Source: Deltaproteobacteria bacterium (GTDB lineage: Bacteria; Desulfobacterota; Desulfuromonadia; Geobacterales; Pseudopelobacteraceae). Taken from it: a stretch of DNA of 63,350 nucleotides. Below the pieces are notes generated by a model that was not told the DNA's origin, did no database searches, and saw only the letters and a list, made by a program, of their open reading frames with translations. A program made the position numbers and the translations under genes. This document shows, in pieces, positions 1 to 9,230 of this stretch (the first letter of the stretch is position 1; the number at the start of each line of letters is the position of its first letter). Location of the stretch: positions 31,114 to 94,463 of the forward strand of contig JAJXYO010000054.1 in the NCBI GenBank assembly GCA_021780495.1, in the 5' to 3' direction.

Positions 1-660
1 TCGCTCCCATATACATAAAATCGGTTTTGCCGTCGCCATTAAAGTCACCTGTAAATTGGAATGCCTGGGTATCTGTCACATTGTAATAAGCCCAGTATGT
101 ATTGCCGTAACTGGGATTGTTGGTCGGAGCCCAATCCGTGGGGGGATCAAATCCATGACCATTGCTTAACATCACTCTCCAGCCATTCGCTCCCATATAC
201 ATAAAATCGGTTTTGCCGTCGCCATTAAAGTCACCTGTAAATTGGAATGCCTGGGTATCTGTCACATTGTAATAAGCCCAGTATGTATTGCCGTAACTGG
301 GATTGTTGGTCGGTGCCCAATCCGTGGGTGGATCATAACCATGACCATTGCTTAACATCACTCTCCAGCCATTTGGACCCCAATACATAAAATCGGTTTT
401 GCCATCACCATTAAAGTCACCCGTAAATTGGAATGCTTGCGTATCTGTCACATTGTAATAAGCCCAGTATGTATTGCCGTAACTGGAGTTGTTGGTCGGC
501 GCCCAATCCATGGCCGGGTCAAATCCAAGTCCATTGTTTAACAACACGTTCCAACCATTTGGTCCCCAATACATAAAATCGGTCTTGCCATCACCATTAA
601 AGTCGCCAGTAAATTGGAATGGCTGGGTATCTGCCACATTGTAACCAGACCAAAATGCGG
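1..660 (-). repeat. Tandem 186-bp repeats encoding 62-aa FG-GAP units
   Basis: Equivalent points of successive units fall at 185, 371 and 557, an exact 186-bp period, and a further unit runs off the left edge. The two leftmost units are almost identical at nucleotide level; the unit at 557-660 has diverged and decays after about 660. Each encodes one DFNGDGKTDFMY calcium-type loop. Near identity including silent positions suggests recent duplication or ongoing conversion. Such repeats are also prone to assembly collapse, so the true copy number may differ. Confidence 0.9.
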
Positions 661-1747
661 TCATTTCAGACGGTGCTTGAGAAAAAGGAGGATTAAATGA
701 ATTGGTGTCGCCTGCACCATACTTTAAATCTATGGAAGGGATCTCTTGCGCTGTTGCAGCATTGGTTATAGCGCCTGTTACAGAGTCAATTTGTACATCC
801 TTGCCATATTGATGGATTTTTGAAAGGAGACTGCGTCCGGTACTTGCACTATACTGATTACCGGCATTTATTGGGTCAGCGTCATAGCTCAAACTATACG
901 TCCTGACTCTATTTCCTGCGGCAAATATATCAATCGTCTTAAGTCGTTTAGCGGTATTTACCAGGAAGTTGGAGGTAAAGAGGTTCGCCGTATCGTTACG
1001 TCCTTCTTGATAAAACTTGATCTGATTCCCGTTGTAGTCGATCCGATCCAGATAAATCTGTCCTTGGTCCTTAACGTAGGTTATCGTCATGTAATTTCCA
1101 TTGGTATCCTCTATCCGGTCCAGACACCACTTGAAAATCTGGCTCGTATTTGCCGGGTTATCTTGCCGTGATCCCGCTATCTGACCATAGAAATATCGTA
1201 CCCCGTTCTTATCCGTGACTTCCCAGTATGGAAGCCCATCCGATGCCATCAGCTTTCTGATTCGAGAGAACTGACTCTCAACCATGTTGAGGTATTCATT
1301 GTTGCCGACATTTACAATATCCGACAGTGAACTGCTTGTTTTGATCTGAAAGCTGTCAGCACTATAATTGACACCATTTTTTTCCGAGCGCTGAATCGAG
1401 CCAAGCTCCAACTCCCATCCCACTCCAACCCAGCCATTTCCATTGCTGCTGCGATATTGCAAAGCAATGTCTGGTTTCATCCCATTACGGCCTGCAGGGA
1501 CTTCAATAGGAATCTGATAGCTCATAGCACCAGTGAACAGATCAGGCAAGGCAGTACTGGCGCTTTCAACGCTATTCGACGAGGATCCCGGCGACGCGCT
1601 ATTAGCAACGGCCGACGCGCTATTAGCCACCATCGCCACACTTGTTGCATCTGCAGCCAAGATATGTTGAGGATTAGACAAAAATGCCAAACCAAGCAGA
1701 CCAATGATAACCAGAAATCCTCTTCTCCTTATTATCCCTCTAACCAT
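1..1747 (-). CDS. SpvB/RHS-like secreted protein with FG-GAP repeats (3' end outside window)
   Basis: The frame is open from the ATG at 1747 through the left edge (582 codons visible). A hydrophobic N-terminus (about residues 11-31) ending ILAADA looks like a signal peptide. It is followed by the SpvB-type start of toxin B/RHS proteins (LPDLFTGAMSYQIPIEVPAG, then GNGWVGVGWELELGSIQR). From about residue 360 there are tandem 62-residue units with the Asp-rich calcium-loop motif DFNGDGKTDFMY, typical of FG-GAP/VCBS propellers. Proteins of this type are usually 1,500-3,000 residues with RHS/YD repeats and a variable toxic C-terminus; that part is not in the window. The start is supported by GGGGTGG just upstream of the ATG. 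Family assignment is sure; target and function are unknown. Confidence 0.85.
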   Translation of the reverse strand, partial: MVRGIIRRRGFLVIIGLLGLAFLSNPQHILAADATSVAMVANSASAVANSASPGSSSNSVESASTALPDLFTGAMSYQIPIEVPAGRNGMKPDIALQYRSSNGNGWVGVGWELELGSIQRSEKNGVNYSADSFQIKTSSSLSDIVNVGNNEYLNMVESQFSRIRKLMASDGLPYWEVTDKNGVRYFYGQIAGSRQDNPANTSQIFKWCLDRIEDTNGNYMTITYVKDQGQIYLDRIDYNGNQIKFYQEGRNDTANLFTSNFLVNTAKRLKTIDIFAAGNRVRTYSLSYDADPINAGNQYSASTGRSLLSKIHQYGKDVQIDSVTGAITNAATAQEIPSIDLKYGAGDTNSFNPPFSQAPSEMTAFWSGYNVADTQPFQFTGDFNGDGKTDFMYWGPNGWNVLLNNGLGFDPAMDWAPTNNSSYGNTYWAYYNVTDTQAFQFTGDFNGDGKTDFMYWGPNGWRVMLSNGHGYDPPTDWAPTNNPSYGNTYWAYYNVTDTQAFQFTGDFNGDGKTDFMYMGANGWRVMLSNGHGFDPPTDWAPTNNPSYGNTYWAYYNVTDTQAFQFTGDFNGDGKTDFMYMGA

Positions 1748-2243
1748 TTGCCACCCCAATAAAATATATTATTCATTTCAGAAACTTACAAATCCAAGAC
1801 AATCAATTCCTTCATTAAATACGCACTACTCGATTTCTCCGTCAATAATTAAAGCCTAGAGCATCGAAAGTTCACTCTGCACCTCTCACTAACGTATTTA
1901 TTTATGATAATCAAGAATAATTTTAATTAGTTGCCGCTATTTGACGGTGTATATTTTCTTTACACCGCTCAATTTCACTAAATAAATCAGCACATTGCGC
2001 AACTGTAAAGTTTCTTTACACTATCGGTAACACTCTGTTTTTATTAATGTTTGCGTTATTTAAACATATCCAAATTTATCGAAAAAAATCGATTCAAAAG
2101 GAGATGGCCAATTTCGTATGATTTTATAAACAGATCACGCGCAAGTGTGGTTATGCAGGTTTACGATTAGTTTGGAAATGCTGATCGGAGGAAGTTATGA
2201 GGAGAGGAATGGCAGGAAATGACGCAAAAATATTATGAGTTAT
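1748..2243. other. AT-rich intergenic region
   Basis: About 500 bp between two minus-strand genes, markedly AT-richer than the flanks. Apart from the candidate promoter at 1816-1845 I see no gene, strong hairpin or long repeat. The composition change and the variable toxin-like neighbour suggest the left edge of the conserved block. Confidence 0.5.
1816..1845 (-). promoter_or_regulatory. Candidate sigma-70 promoter of the SpvB-like gene
   Basis: On the minus strand TTGACG (1840-1845) is followed after 18 bp by TATTTA (1816-1821). A transcript would start near 1808, giving a leader of about 60 nt before the ATG at 1747. Matches are good but the surroundings are AT-rich, so chance is possible. 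Confidence 0.35.
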
Positions 2244-3215
2244 CTACCTCAGCAACCGTGACACCGGCACAAGCGTGATACCCTGCTGTGCCAGTCCTGG
2301 CAATGCTGCTTCCAGCGTCTGTATCGTGGCCGGGTGGGGGTGACAGATGGCAATGGCTGAGCCGGTTCTCTTGGCCAGACGGATCGCCTGATTGAGCTGC
2401 CCCAGTATATAGGTACCGTCCTGTTCATTATCCAGAAACACGTTCCGGCGCCCGGATTTCATGCCAAGCTCTTTCGCCAACCTGAGCCCCACAGACTGGG
2501 GTGTCGTCACGCTATCCACAAAAAACAACCCCTTGCCCTTCAACGTATCCAACACCACTCGCATCTTATCCTCATGCTCGGTAAACTCGGATCCCATGTG
2601 ATTATTGGCGCCGATAGCGTTGGGAATGGTGCGCATAAAACCTTCCAGGTGTTCGACGATATCTTTGTCAGCCATGGACAACAGCAGACCATTGGCCTCC
2701 AGACGCCGTTCCGGCCACCCCTTTGGCTGCATGGGGATATGGATCATAATATCAACACCGTTGGCAGCAGCAAATGCCGCCACTTCCCGGTAATGTTTGA
2801 GTTCAGGAATAATGGAAAAAGTCAACGGGACACCAATTCCGGCCAGGGATCGGGCTTCCTGCAGGCTTGTGCCCATATCATCGATGATAATGGCCAACTT
2901 TCCTGTTCCACCACCCTGTGACAGGTGTGGCGGTTGTTTTTTTGGGGGGGCAATCTTCGTAGGGTGCAATTGTTCAGGCTGCGGCAATATTTCAGGAGCC
3001 GCAATGTGTGCCGAGGATGCCGGTGGCTGCTTGGGCAATACTGTCGGCGTTGATTTGGTAACAACGTGACTCGCAGGAGGATTAACATTACCCGCTGGCG
3101 CAAACAGCAGGTAGGCTCCCACGGCAATGACGATAACAGCCAGGATAGCCAGGGCGGCATATCGACTGCCGCCCGGCTTATTCCTGACTCGATTGTTGTG
3201 TGATGAACGTGCCAA
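2244..3215 (-). CDS. Divergent polysaccharide deacetylase family protein (YibQ-like)
   Basis: 323 residues with one N-terminal membrane anchor (about 20-42), a Pro-rich linker (about 45-100) and a divergent polysaccharide deacetylase domain (DUF610/YibQ type). Visible motifs are LAIIIDDMG, PLTFSIIPE, IMIHIPMQP, NNHMGSEFT and AICHPHP, which carry the Asp and His residues expected of this fold. It probably acts in the periplasm on peptidoglycan or another polysaccharide; the substrate is unknown. It lies 5 bp after ctpA and is probably the last gene of the ftsE-ftsX-envC-ctpA run, fitting a cell-wall role. Confidence 0.8.
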   Translation of the reverse strand: MARSSHNNRVRNKPGGSRYAALAILAVIVIAVGAYLLFAPAGNVNPPASHVVTKSTPTVLPKQPPASSAHIAAPEILPQPEQLHPTKIAPPKKQPPHLSQGGGTGKLAIIIDDMGTSLQEARSLAGIGVPLTFSIIPELKHYREVAAFAAANGVDIMIHIPMQPKGWPERRLEANGLLLSMADKDIVEHLEGFMRTIPNAIGANNHMGSEFTEHEDKMRVVLDTLKGKGLFFVDSVTTPQSVGLRLAKELGMKSGRRNVFLDNEQDGTYILGQLNQAIRLAKRTGSAIAICHPHPATIQTLEAALPGLAQQGITLVPVSRLLR

Positions 3216-3220
3216 TTTAC

Positions 3221-4588
3221 TTACTTTTCATCCATTTTTTTAAGTATTTCCCATCCCTTGAGCAGATCAAGGGCACGCATGACCTGGTAATCATTTTTGA
3301 GGGCGTCGTCCACCTTCAATGAGTCCTGTTTATCTTTTTTGTCATCTTTCTTCTCTTCTTTTTTTACATCCTTCGGAGTGCTCGTATCCTCTGGCGCGAA
3401 GTGATTTTGCAGATCTTTCTCACTTATATGCATACCGTCTTTCTTGTCAGTGGATACTTTAGGCAGCTCCAGTCGCTCGACAACGATATCAGGCGTTATG
3501 CCTTTCGCCTGAATCGAACGCCCACTGGGTGTATAGTAGCGAGCTGTTGTCAGCCGCAGGCCCGAATCATCGGACAGCGGAATAATCGTTTGGACGGACC
3601 CCTTTCCGAAACTCTGGGTACCCATAACAATAGCACGCTTGTGATCCTGCAGAGCACCTGCAACGATCTCGGAAGCACTGGCGCTTCCTCCATTGACCAG
3701 AACCACAATCGGGTATTTAGGCTCTTTGCTGCCCTTTCTGGAGATAAACTGCATCTTGGAGTCCTTCTCGCGACCCTCTGTGTACACAATCATCTGGCCT
3801 TCTTCGGTAAAGTGCTCTGCCACCCTGACCGCCTGATCAAGCAACCCGCCGGGATCATTTCGCAAATCCAGAATCAACCCTTGAAGTTCACCTTTATTCT
3901 CTTCTTTCAGCGCTTTAAGGGCTTTGACAAGATCATCGTCGGTTTTTTCCTGGAATTGCACGATGCGGATGTAAGCATACCCATCAGCCAGCAGGTGAGA
4001 GCGAACACTCTTCACCTGGATAATGTCACGTATCAGCTTAAATTCCTTCGGTTTGTCAAAGCCTTCGCGCATGATTGTCAGGGTAACGGAGGTACCTTTT
4101 TGACCACGCATCTGTTTGACAGCATCATTAATATTCAAATCCTTGGTAAACTTGTCATCAATTTTAAAGATCTGATCGCCGGGCTTAATACCAGCCTTGA
4201 AAGCGGGGGTATCTTCTATTGGCGATATAACCGTCAGGACCCCATCCTTCATGCTGATTTCTATCCCCAATCCCCCAAAAGCGCCCTTGGTCTCTATCTT
4301 CATCTCCTTATAGACATCCGGGGGCATAAATGAACTATGGGGGTCGAGTGATGCGAGCATGCCGTTGATTGCGCCGTAGATCAACTTTTTGGTGTCAACT
4401 TCTTCCACATAACTCTTTTTGACGATCGCCATAACATCGGTAAAAAGCTCAATTGATTCGTAGTCACTACCCTTTCCTTCGGCGCTGCAGCGACGCTGGG
4501 GACTGACGACTATGAAAATGACAAGTGCGGCAACGACTATCGCTAGACCCATTATAACCCGTTTTTTGGAACTCCCTGGTGTTGCCAT
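3221..4588 (-). CDS. ctpA: Carboxyl-terminal processing protease, S41A family
   Basis: 455 residues. It has an N-terminal membrane anchor or signal (about 9-29), a PDZ domain (about 95-180: GGLGIEISMKDG, AFKAGIKPGDQIFKID), then the S41 core with GGSASASEIVAGAL containing the catalytic Ser and SFGKGSVQT containing the catalytic Lys. A charged Lys/Asp-rich stretch (about 395-425) precedes the C-terminus. It is a periplasmic serine protease that trims C-termini, often of cell-wall hydrolases or their regulators. It sits between the EnvC-like gene and the deacetylase, matching the common envC-ctpA arrangement. Length is normal. Confidence 0.92.
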   Translation of the reverse strand: MATPGSSKKRVIMGLAIVVAALVIFIVVSPQRRCSAEGKGSDYESIELFTDVMAIVKKSYVEEVDTKKLIYGAINGMLASLDPHSSFMPPDVYKEMKIETKGAFGGLGIEISMKDGVLTVISPIEDTPAFKAGIKPGDQIFKIDDKFTKDLNINDAVKQMRGQKGTSVTLTIMREGFDKPKEFKLIRDIIQVKSVRSHLLADGYAYIRIVQFQEKTDDDLVKALKALKEENKGELQGLILDLRNDPGGLLDQAVRVAEHFTEEGQMIVYTEGREKDSKMQFISRKGSKEPKYPIVVLVNGGSASASEIVAGALQDHKRAIVMGTQSFGKGSVQTIIPLSDDSGLRLTTARYYTPSGRSIQAKGITPDIVVERLELPKVSTDKKDGMHISEKDLQNHFAPEDTSTPKDVKKEEKKDDKKDKQDSLKVDDALKNDYQVMRALDLLKGWEILKKMDEK

Positions 4589-4639
4589 CTGCTGCCTCCG
4601 TTTAGTTTGTGTATATGTTGGAAATGGACAAATGTACTG

Positions 4640-5824
4640 TTAGCGTACCCAGCCGGCCGGGTCCACCGGCTTGCCCTGGTGCCTGATTTCGAAATACAAC
4701 ATCGGCCCCTTGGAAGAATCTGTATCACCCACGGTTGCCACAGTTTCATGGCGGGCAACCTCTGCTCCCACCTTTTTCAATAGCTTGGAGGCATGGGCAT
4801 ACAGACTGAAATAGCCGCCACCATGGTCGATGATGATCATGTTACCATACCCTTTGAAATAATCGGCAAAGATCACGGTCCCCTCGTAGATGGACTTGAT
4901 CTCACTGCCGGCACCCGCTGAAATAGACAACCCTTTGCTGAAGGTATATGAATCAAACTGGGGATGCTTGTGCTTGCCGTATGTTTCAACAATCTCGCCC
5001 CGTACCGGCAAATTCAAATGCCCTTTCTGCGAAGCGAATCCACGATCAGGAACAGGAGGCAGTTCCGCTAGAGGCTTCAACCTGCGCCCCGGTTTTTCAT
5101 GACGCGACACGAGCTTTCTACGGCTCTGGGCTTCAAGTCGCGTCATCATAGACTGCAGACGCGCTGCATTGGCCTGTAGCTCCTTGAGCGACTTTTCATA
5201 ACTGCTGCGGTCCTGCCGGACCTTTACCAGATATGCGGCTTTCTTGTTTTTTTCCTGTTCTATTTCCTGTTTCTTTGCGGCGATGCCGGCCTTGATCTGC
5301 CCTTTCTTGACAGCATCCCGCTCCAGATCGGTTTTAAGCTTGCGCAGCTCTTCAATCTTCTGACTATATTCGGTAAATTCTTTTTTATCATTATCCAAAA
5401 TGGACCGCATGTAGCGGATATTTTCCGCCAGCTGGGGAAATGACTCAGCCGAGAAAAACATACGAACCGCGCCCAGTTCACCGGCTTTGTAGAGTGAGGC
5501 CAGACGCCGTTCTATCACCAGTTTTTTGCGATTTGCCTCATCGCTGACCCGTACAATCTCCCGCCCGGTCTGGTCCAGACTTGACTCGACACCTTTCAGA
5601 TCCAGAGACAGACGTCCAAGGTCTGACACTTTCACCTCAAGGTTTTTATTGATCTCACGCAACTCCGTGGAAACCACTGCCTCAACCTTGCGAGTCTTTG
5701 AGATCAGTTGTTTCTTGGCATTGATCTGCCGCTTGACCCCTTTCAACTCGTCCCGGGGACTGCCGCCTTGGGCAGCAGTCACTGAAACAAGGAGTAAAAA
5801 TATACATATCAGACGTATCATCAT
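4640..5824 (-). CDS. envC: EnvC-like murein hydrolase activator (coiled coil plus degenerate LytM)
   Basis: 394 residues: signal peptide (about 1-19), long coiled coil (about 25-240), basic linker, C-terminal LytM/M23 domain (about 270-390). Where an active M23 peptidase has HxxxD, this protein reads FSKGLSI, so a zinc ligand is missing. That matches EnvC-type proteins, which activate cell-wall amidases without cutting peptidoglycan themselves. FtsEX relays ATP-driven conformational change to EnvC across the membrane in known systems. The gene starts immediately after ftsX (stop 5825, start 5824), consistent with co-translation. Confidence 0.88.
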   Translation of the reverse strand: MMIRLICIFLLLVSVTAAQGGSPRDELKGVKRQINAKKQLISKTRKVEAVVSTELREINKNLEVKVSDLGRLSLDLKGVESSLDQTGREIVRVSDEANRKKLVIERRLASLYKAGELGAVRMFFSAESFPQLAENIRYMRSILDNDKKEFTEYSQKIEELRKLKTDLERDAVKKGQIKAGIAAKKQEIEQEKNKKAAYLVKVRQDRSSYEKSLKELQANAARLQSMMTRLEAQSRRKLVSRHEKPGRRLKPLAELPPVPDRGFASQKGHLNLPVRGEIVETYGKHKHPQFDSYTFSKGLSISAGAGSEIKSIYEGTVIFADYFKGYGNMIIIDHGGGYFSLYAHASKLLKKVGAEVARHETVATVGDTDSSKGPMLYFEIRHQGKPVDPAGWVR

Positions 5825-6793
5825 TCAGATAGAGATAAAACGTTTCAATGAGGTAAAGCTGCCAATGAAGCCCAGTATAATGCCTGCCAGCAGAATACCA
5901 GCGACATACTCCAGCGGCAGGAACGCCAGTCCCGAAGTAGTCGGGTTGAATGTGAGAAAGTTACCGGCATTATGCAAGAAGCCTTCATAGAGCCCCAATA
6001 GAAGGCCAATGGCGATCAGCGCACCCGCCCCACCCTGCAAAATCCCCTCGATCAGGAAAGGTGCTTTTATGAAAAAGCGGGTGGCACCAACCAATGACAT
6101 AACCTCCAATTCGTCACGGCGGGCGTAGATGGTAAGCTTGATAGTGTTGGAAACAATGAACAGTACCGCGACCACCAGGAAGGCACCCAGCAGAGCTCCC
6201 AACATGCGCATGAAATTGAGAAACGTGTTGAAACGACGTACCCATTCCTCACCGTACTGAACCTCGCTGATACCAGGAATCCGCTTGAGAGTGGAAACGT
6301 ATGACTCGACCCCCTGGGTGTCACGATAGCTCCGTTTCAAGGCAATTTCAATAGACGTCGGCAACACCTCGGGACGGACACCATCCAGCAGGGTTTCCTG
6401 GCCGCGCAACCGGTTCTTGAAGCGTTTGAGGGCCTCATCACGAGAAACATACCCGACCTTGGCAGTACCTGGGATGGCAGTGATTTTCCCGCGCAGTGTG
6501 GCCTGTTCCTGAGCGGTGAGTTCGTGATCAAAATAGACCGTCACCTGAACCCGCTCACTCCAGTTGTCCGCTGCACTTTCCAGGTTAACGAACACCAGCA
6601 GGAAGAGTGAAACAATCAGGAGTGCCAGAGAAATAGTGCCGATGGTCACCACATTGACAAAGACATTCTGGCGGATGTTGGTCATTGTCCGGGACACAAA
6701 ATACCCCAGACGCCCACCAAAACCTTCGCCGGTCAGAGTCGGTCTTTTAGCGGGCTTGCTCGCCGCTATGTTCTTCTTTTTCCATCTGTTCAA
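5825..6793 (-). CDS. ftsX: Cell division ABC transporter permease FtsX
   Basis: 322 residues. The first membrane segment is at about 45-72 (VVTIGTISLALLIVSLF), then the extracellular loop that binds the hydrolase activator (about 75-200), then three C-terminal membrane segments ending IILGFIGSFTSLKRF. The ATG at 6793 overlaps ftsE by 47 bp; the first ~36 residues are charged and atypical, so the real start may be an internal GTG or the ATG of MTNIRQN. FtsEX coordinates septal peptidoglycan hydrolysis. Confidence 0.9.
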   Translation of the reverse strand: MNRWKKKNIAASKPAKRPTLTGEGFGGRLGYFVSRTMTNIRQNVFVNVVTIGTISLALLIVSLFLLVFVNLESAADNWSERVQVTVYFDHELTAQEQATLRGKITAIPGTAKVGYVSRDEALKRFKNRLRGQETLLDGVRPEVLPTSIEIALKRSYRDTQGVESYVSTLKRIPGISEVQYGEEWVRRFNTFLNFMRMLGALLGAFLVVAVLFIVSNTIKLTIYARRDELEVMSLVGATRFFIKAPFLIEGILQGGAGALIAIGLLLGLYEGFLHNAGNFLTFNPTTSGLAFLPLEYVAGILLAGIILGFIGSFTSLKRFISI

Positions 6794-7442
6794 CGATCAT
6801 CTCTCCATTACTGAGCGTTATCAGTCGTTTGTGAGCGTTATCAATCAAGCGGCGATCATGGGTAGCCACCACCACAGTTGTGCCGCGTACATTGGCCTCT
6901 TTGAAAATATTCAGGATCTGATTCTTGTTAGCATCATCCAGGTTACCGGTCGGTTCATCCGCAAGCAGTATTTTGGGACCATTCACCAGCGCCCGGGCCA
7001 ATGCCACTCGCTGCTGTTCACCACCCGAAAGTCGTTGTGGTGTAAGGTGTATTTTGGACTCCATCCCCATCTGTTTGAGGATATGCATGACTTTCTTGCC
7101 TATATCGACCCGTGCCCACCCCAGTACCTCCAGGGTAATGGCAACGTTTTCGAACACCGTTCGTGATGACAACAGTTTGAAATCCTGGAACACCACCCCC
7201 ACCGAACGCCTGAGATAGGGAATTTGCGCGGCGGACATATGCGAGACGTTCTTGCCGTCTATCAAAACCTGCCCACGGGTCGGAGACAAGGCTCCGTACA
7301 GCAGGCGCAGCAGCGTCGTTTTACCGGCTCCGGACGGGCCGGTCAAAAACACGAATTCGCCCTTTTCAATCCGCAGCGTAATATCATGCAAGGCGGTGGC
7401 ATCCTTCTGATAGGCCAGGGATACATTGTGCAGTTGGATCAT
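6747..7442 (-). CDS. ftsE: Cell division ATP-binding protein FtsE
   Basis: 231 residues with a complete ABC ATPase core: Walker A GPSGAGKTT (about 37-45), signature LSGGEQQRVALARA, Walker B ILLADEPTGNLD and the H-loop ATHD. Length and motifs match FtsE. It starts 4 bp after the stop of the neighbouring pseudopilin gene, so secretion and division genes may be partly co-transcribed. Confidence 0.94.
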   Translation of the reverse strand: MIQLHNVSLAYQKDATALHDITLRIEKGEFVFLTGPSGAGKTTLLRLLYGALSPTRGQVLIDGKNVSHMSAAQIPYLRRSVGVVFQDFKLLSSRTVFENVAITLEVLGWARVDIGKKVMHILKQMGMESKIHLTPQRLSGGEQQRVALARALVNGPKILLADEPTGNLDDANKNQILNIFKEANVRGTTVVVATHDRRLIDNAHKRLITLSNGEMIVEQMEKEEHSGEQAR

Positions 7443-7446
7443 AGGG

Positions 7447-7920
7447 CTACCATTCTTTATAGGGTGTGTTGGTTGAAGGACTGATCTTGTCCGAACCGCT
7501 TTTTACATCGTAGACCTTACCGATGTCGGTTGGGCTTGCTGTTGAGTCGAATTTACCGTTACCACTCGGTGGAGGTGGCGGCTCGACAGTTTCCCAGGTG
7601 GTATTGCTGTTGGTAAAAGGATCCTTGGGAATGTCGCGCATATACTGTTTTGTTTTCAACTCATCCAGGGAATCCGGATATTTACCCTGATCGGCATAGA
7701 ACTGATCGAGCGAGGACCTGAAATTATAGAGGGTTTCCCGCAACACCGCTTCTCTGGCCCTGATGACGCTCCACTGATAATTGGGTACGGCAATAGCCGC
7801 CAGAATCCCGATGATCGAGACCACGATCATCAGTTCGATCAGGGTAAAGCCGCGACAACCGGAAGTACGCCGCGCACTGGCGGAGGGGGCAAATACGGTA
7901 TGTCGATGAGCGTCGTCCAT
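7447..7920 (-). CDS. gspG: Type II secretion major pseudopilin, GspG/OxpG-like
   Basis: 157 residues from the ATG at 7920, 4 nt after the upstream stop; an alternative ATG lies at 7935. A leader of about 23 residues ends in Gly before FTLIELMIVVSIIGILAAIAVPNY, the class III prepilin signal with Glu at +5. The rest (YADQGKYPDSLDELK...DPF) resembles GspG. In Geobacter sulfurreducens a pseudopilin of a similar atypical type II system next to ftsEX-type genes, OxpG, is reported to be needed for export of a multicopper protein and Fe(III) oxide reduction; orthology here is inferred from gene order and domains. Confidence 0.85.
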   Translation of the reverse strand: MDDAHRHTVFAPSASARRTSGCRGFTLIELMIVVSIIGILAAIAVPNYQWSVIRAREAVLRETLYNFRSSLDQFYADQGKYPDSLDELKTKQYMRDIPKDPFTNSNTTWETVEPPPPPSGNGKFDSTASPTDIGKVYDVKSGSDKISPSTNTPYKEW

Positions 7921-7924
7921 GTAA

Positions 7925-8410
7925 TTACCATTCATTATACTTTGTCCCATCGAGCGCGGTTCCATCCTGCGGGGCATATACGTCAAACACATCATCGCCA
8001 CACCACTTGATTGAATCAGGCTTATCCTTGTAACAGCGCAATTCCCAGCCCCATTGTTTATCATCTGCTGAACTTTTCGGATCCAACGGATTCAGAATCT
8101 TTCTCCGCAAAAACTTGACTGACCCGACCTTAGCATCACCGAAATCATGGCCGTCAACCAGCTCCTGGAGGTCTTTCGGATAACCGCTTCCTGTCTTCAA
8201 AGGCCCATCCGGCATCATGTCGAAGGTTTTCTTGTAGTCATCTATCGCTATGCGAATAATACGCAGGTTTCTATGAAGTTCAACCTCTTTCGATCTGATC
8301 GTTGTATTGCGAATCAGCGGCATCACGCCGGCGGCTAATATGCCCAGTATCGTAACCGTCACAATCAATTCAAGCAGGGAAACCCCGCAGTGGTTCATCA
8401 TGCGTTTCAC
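7925..8410 (-). CDS. Type II secretion pseudopilin
   Basis: About 161 residues from the GTG at 8410, preceded by GAAGGA at ideal spacing; the longer ATG at 8434 lacks such a site. A short leader MKRMMNHCG precedes VSLLELIVTVTILGILAAG, a prepilin cleavage site with Glu at +5. The body has a helix followed by a DPKSSADDKQWGWELRCYKD region similar in plan to GspG-type proteins. It probably works as a second pseudopilin with its neighbours on each side. Confidence 0.8.
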   Translation of the reverse strand: MKRMMNHCGVSLLELIVTVTILGILAAGVMPLIRNTTIRSKEVELHRNLRIIRIAIDDYKKTFDMMPDGPLKTGSGYPKDLQELVDGHDFGDAKVGSVKFLRRKILNPLDPKSSADDKQWGWELRCYKDKPDSIKWCGDDVFDVYAPQDGTALDGTKYNEW

Positions 8411-8457
8411 GACAAGTCCTTCATTCCATACCATCTCGTGCTGCGATCGTTTTTCAT

Positions 8458-9222
8458 TTACCAGCTTTCGTGGTAGGCCCGGTAGATTTTCGAGTGGTCA
8501 TTGGTGGGGTCAGCGATAAATTTCCACTCGCTGTACTTGGTCATTTTCCCGCCCAATGCTGCTGGTGTTGGCGTACCGGTCTGGTCCGTTCCCATTTTCA
8601 CCTGAGGAACAGTACCTGGTGCAGTCGGGGTGGTGGCAGCAGCCGTTATTCCCATGTTTTCCAGGGCCGTATCCTTGAAGTCCGTTTTAAGAGGCTTTTC
8701 ATCGCTTTGACTGGCGACGCCGATTATGCCCGCACCCTGGGCGCTTGCACTCACAGTAGGAGACTGACCGGGAGCCCCCATAGTGCCCCTGATAATGGTC
8801 CATTCCTTGCCGGTCATGGGATCCTGATACACTTTAAGCTTGGCACAATTCGGAGCGCATTTCGGGTTTTTATCATCCAGTTCTGTAGCATAGTTATGTG
8901 GCAAATATCGTAACGGTGTCAGTGTATATGGATCCTGCAGCAGATCCTTCAGGTCCATGAGTGGATGAACCGCTGTTCTCGGCGGAACTCCGGGAACGGT
9001 ATATTTCGGATTGTACCAGTTTTCTATAGCTTCCTTGATCTGGCTGCCGCGAAAGAGCAATTCTTTTTCACGCTCACGCTTCATGATCGTTTTCCAGGAT
9101 TCCCCCGTCAAGCCCAGCATGATGCCGATGATCATCACCATGAAAATCACGGCGAGAAAGGTAAACCCGTTACGGTTTAGGGAGGTTATTGTTACTCTGC
9201 TTCTGACGAGTGACACCCCCAT
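8458..9222 (-). CDS. Atypical minor pseudopilin of the type II secretion cluster
   Basis: 254 residues. Residues 1-18 form a basic leader, then NG before FTFLAVIFMVMIIGIMLGLTG. The position normally held by Glu (+5) is Ala. A conserved-looking KREREKELLFRGSQIKEAIENWY helix follows, then a long Ala/Pro/Thr-rich tail. Loss of Glu5 is typical of tip pseudopilins (GspK type), which suggests, but does not prove, a tip position. It lies 9 bp after the secretin gene. Confidence 0.75.
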   Translation of the reverse strand: MGVSLVRSRVTITSLNRNGFTFLAVIFMVMIIGIMLGLTGESWKTIMKREREKELLFRGSQIKEAIENWYNPKYTVPGVPPRTAVHPLMDLKDLLQDPYTLTPLRYLPHNYATELDDKNPKCAPNCAKLKVYQDPMTGKEWTIIRGTMGAPGQSPTVSASAQGAGIIGVASQSDEKPLKTDFKDTALENMGITAAATTPTAPGTVPQVKMGTDQTGTPTPAALGGKMTKYSEWKFIADPTNDHSKIYRAYHESW

Positions 9223-9230
9223 AGGATTAT

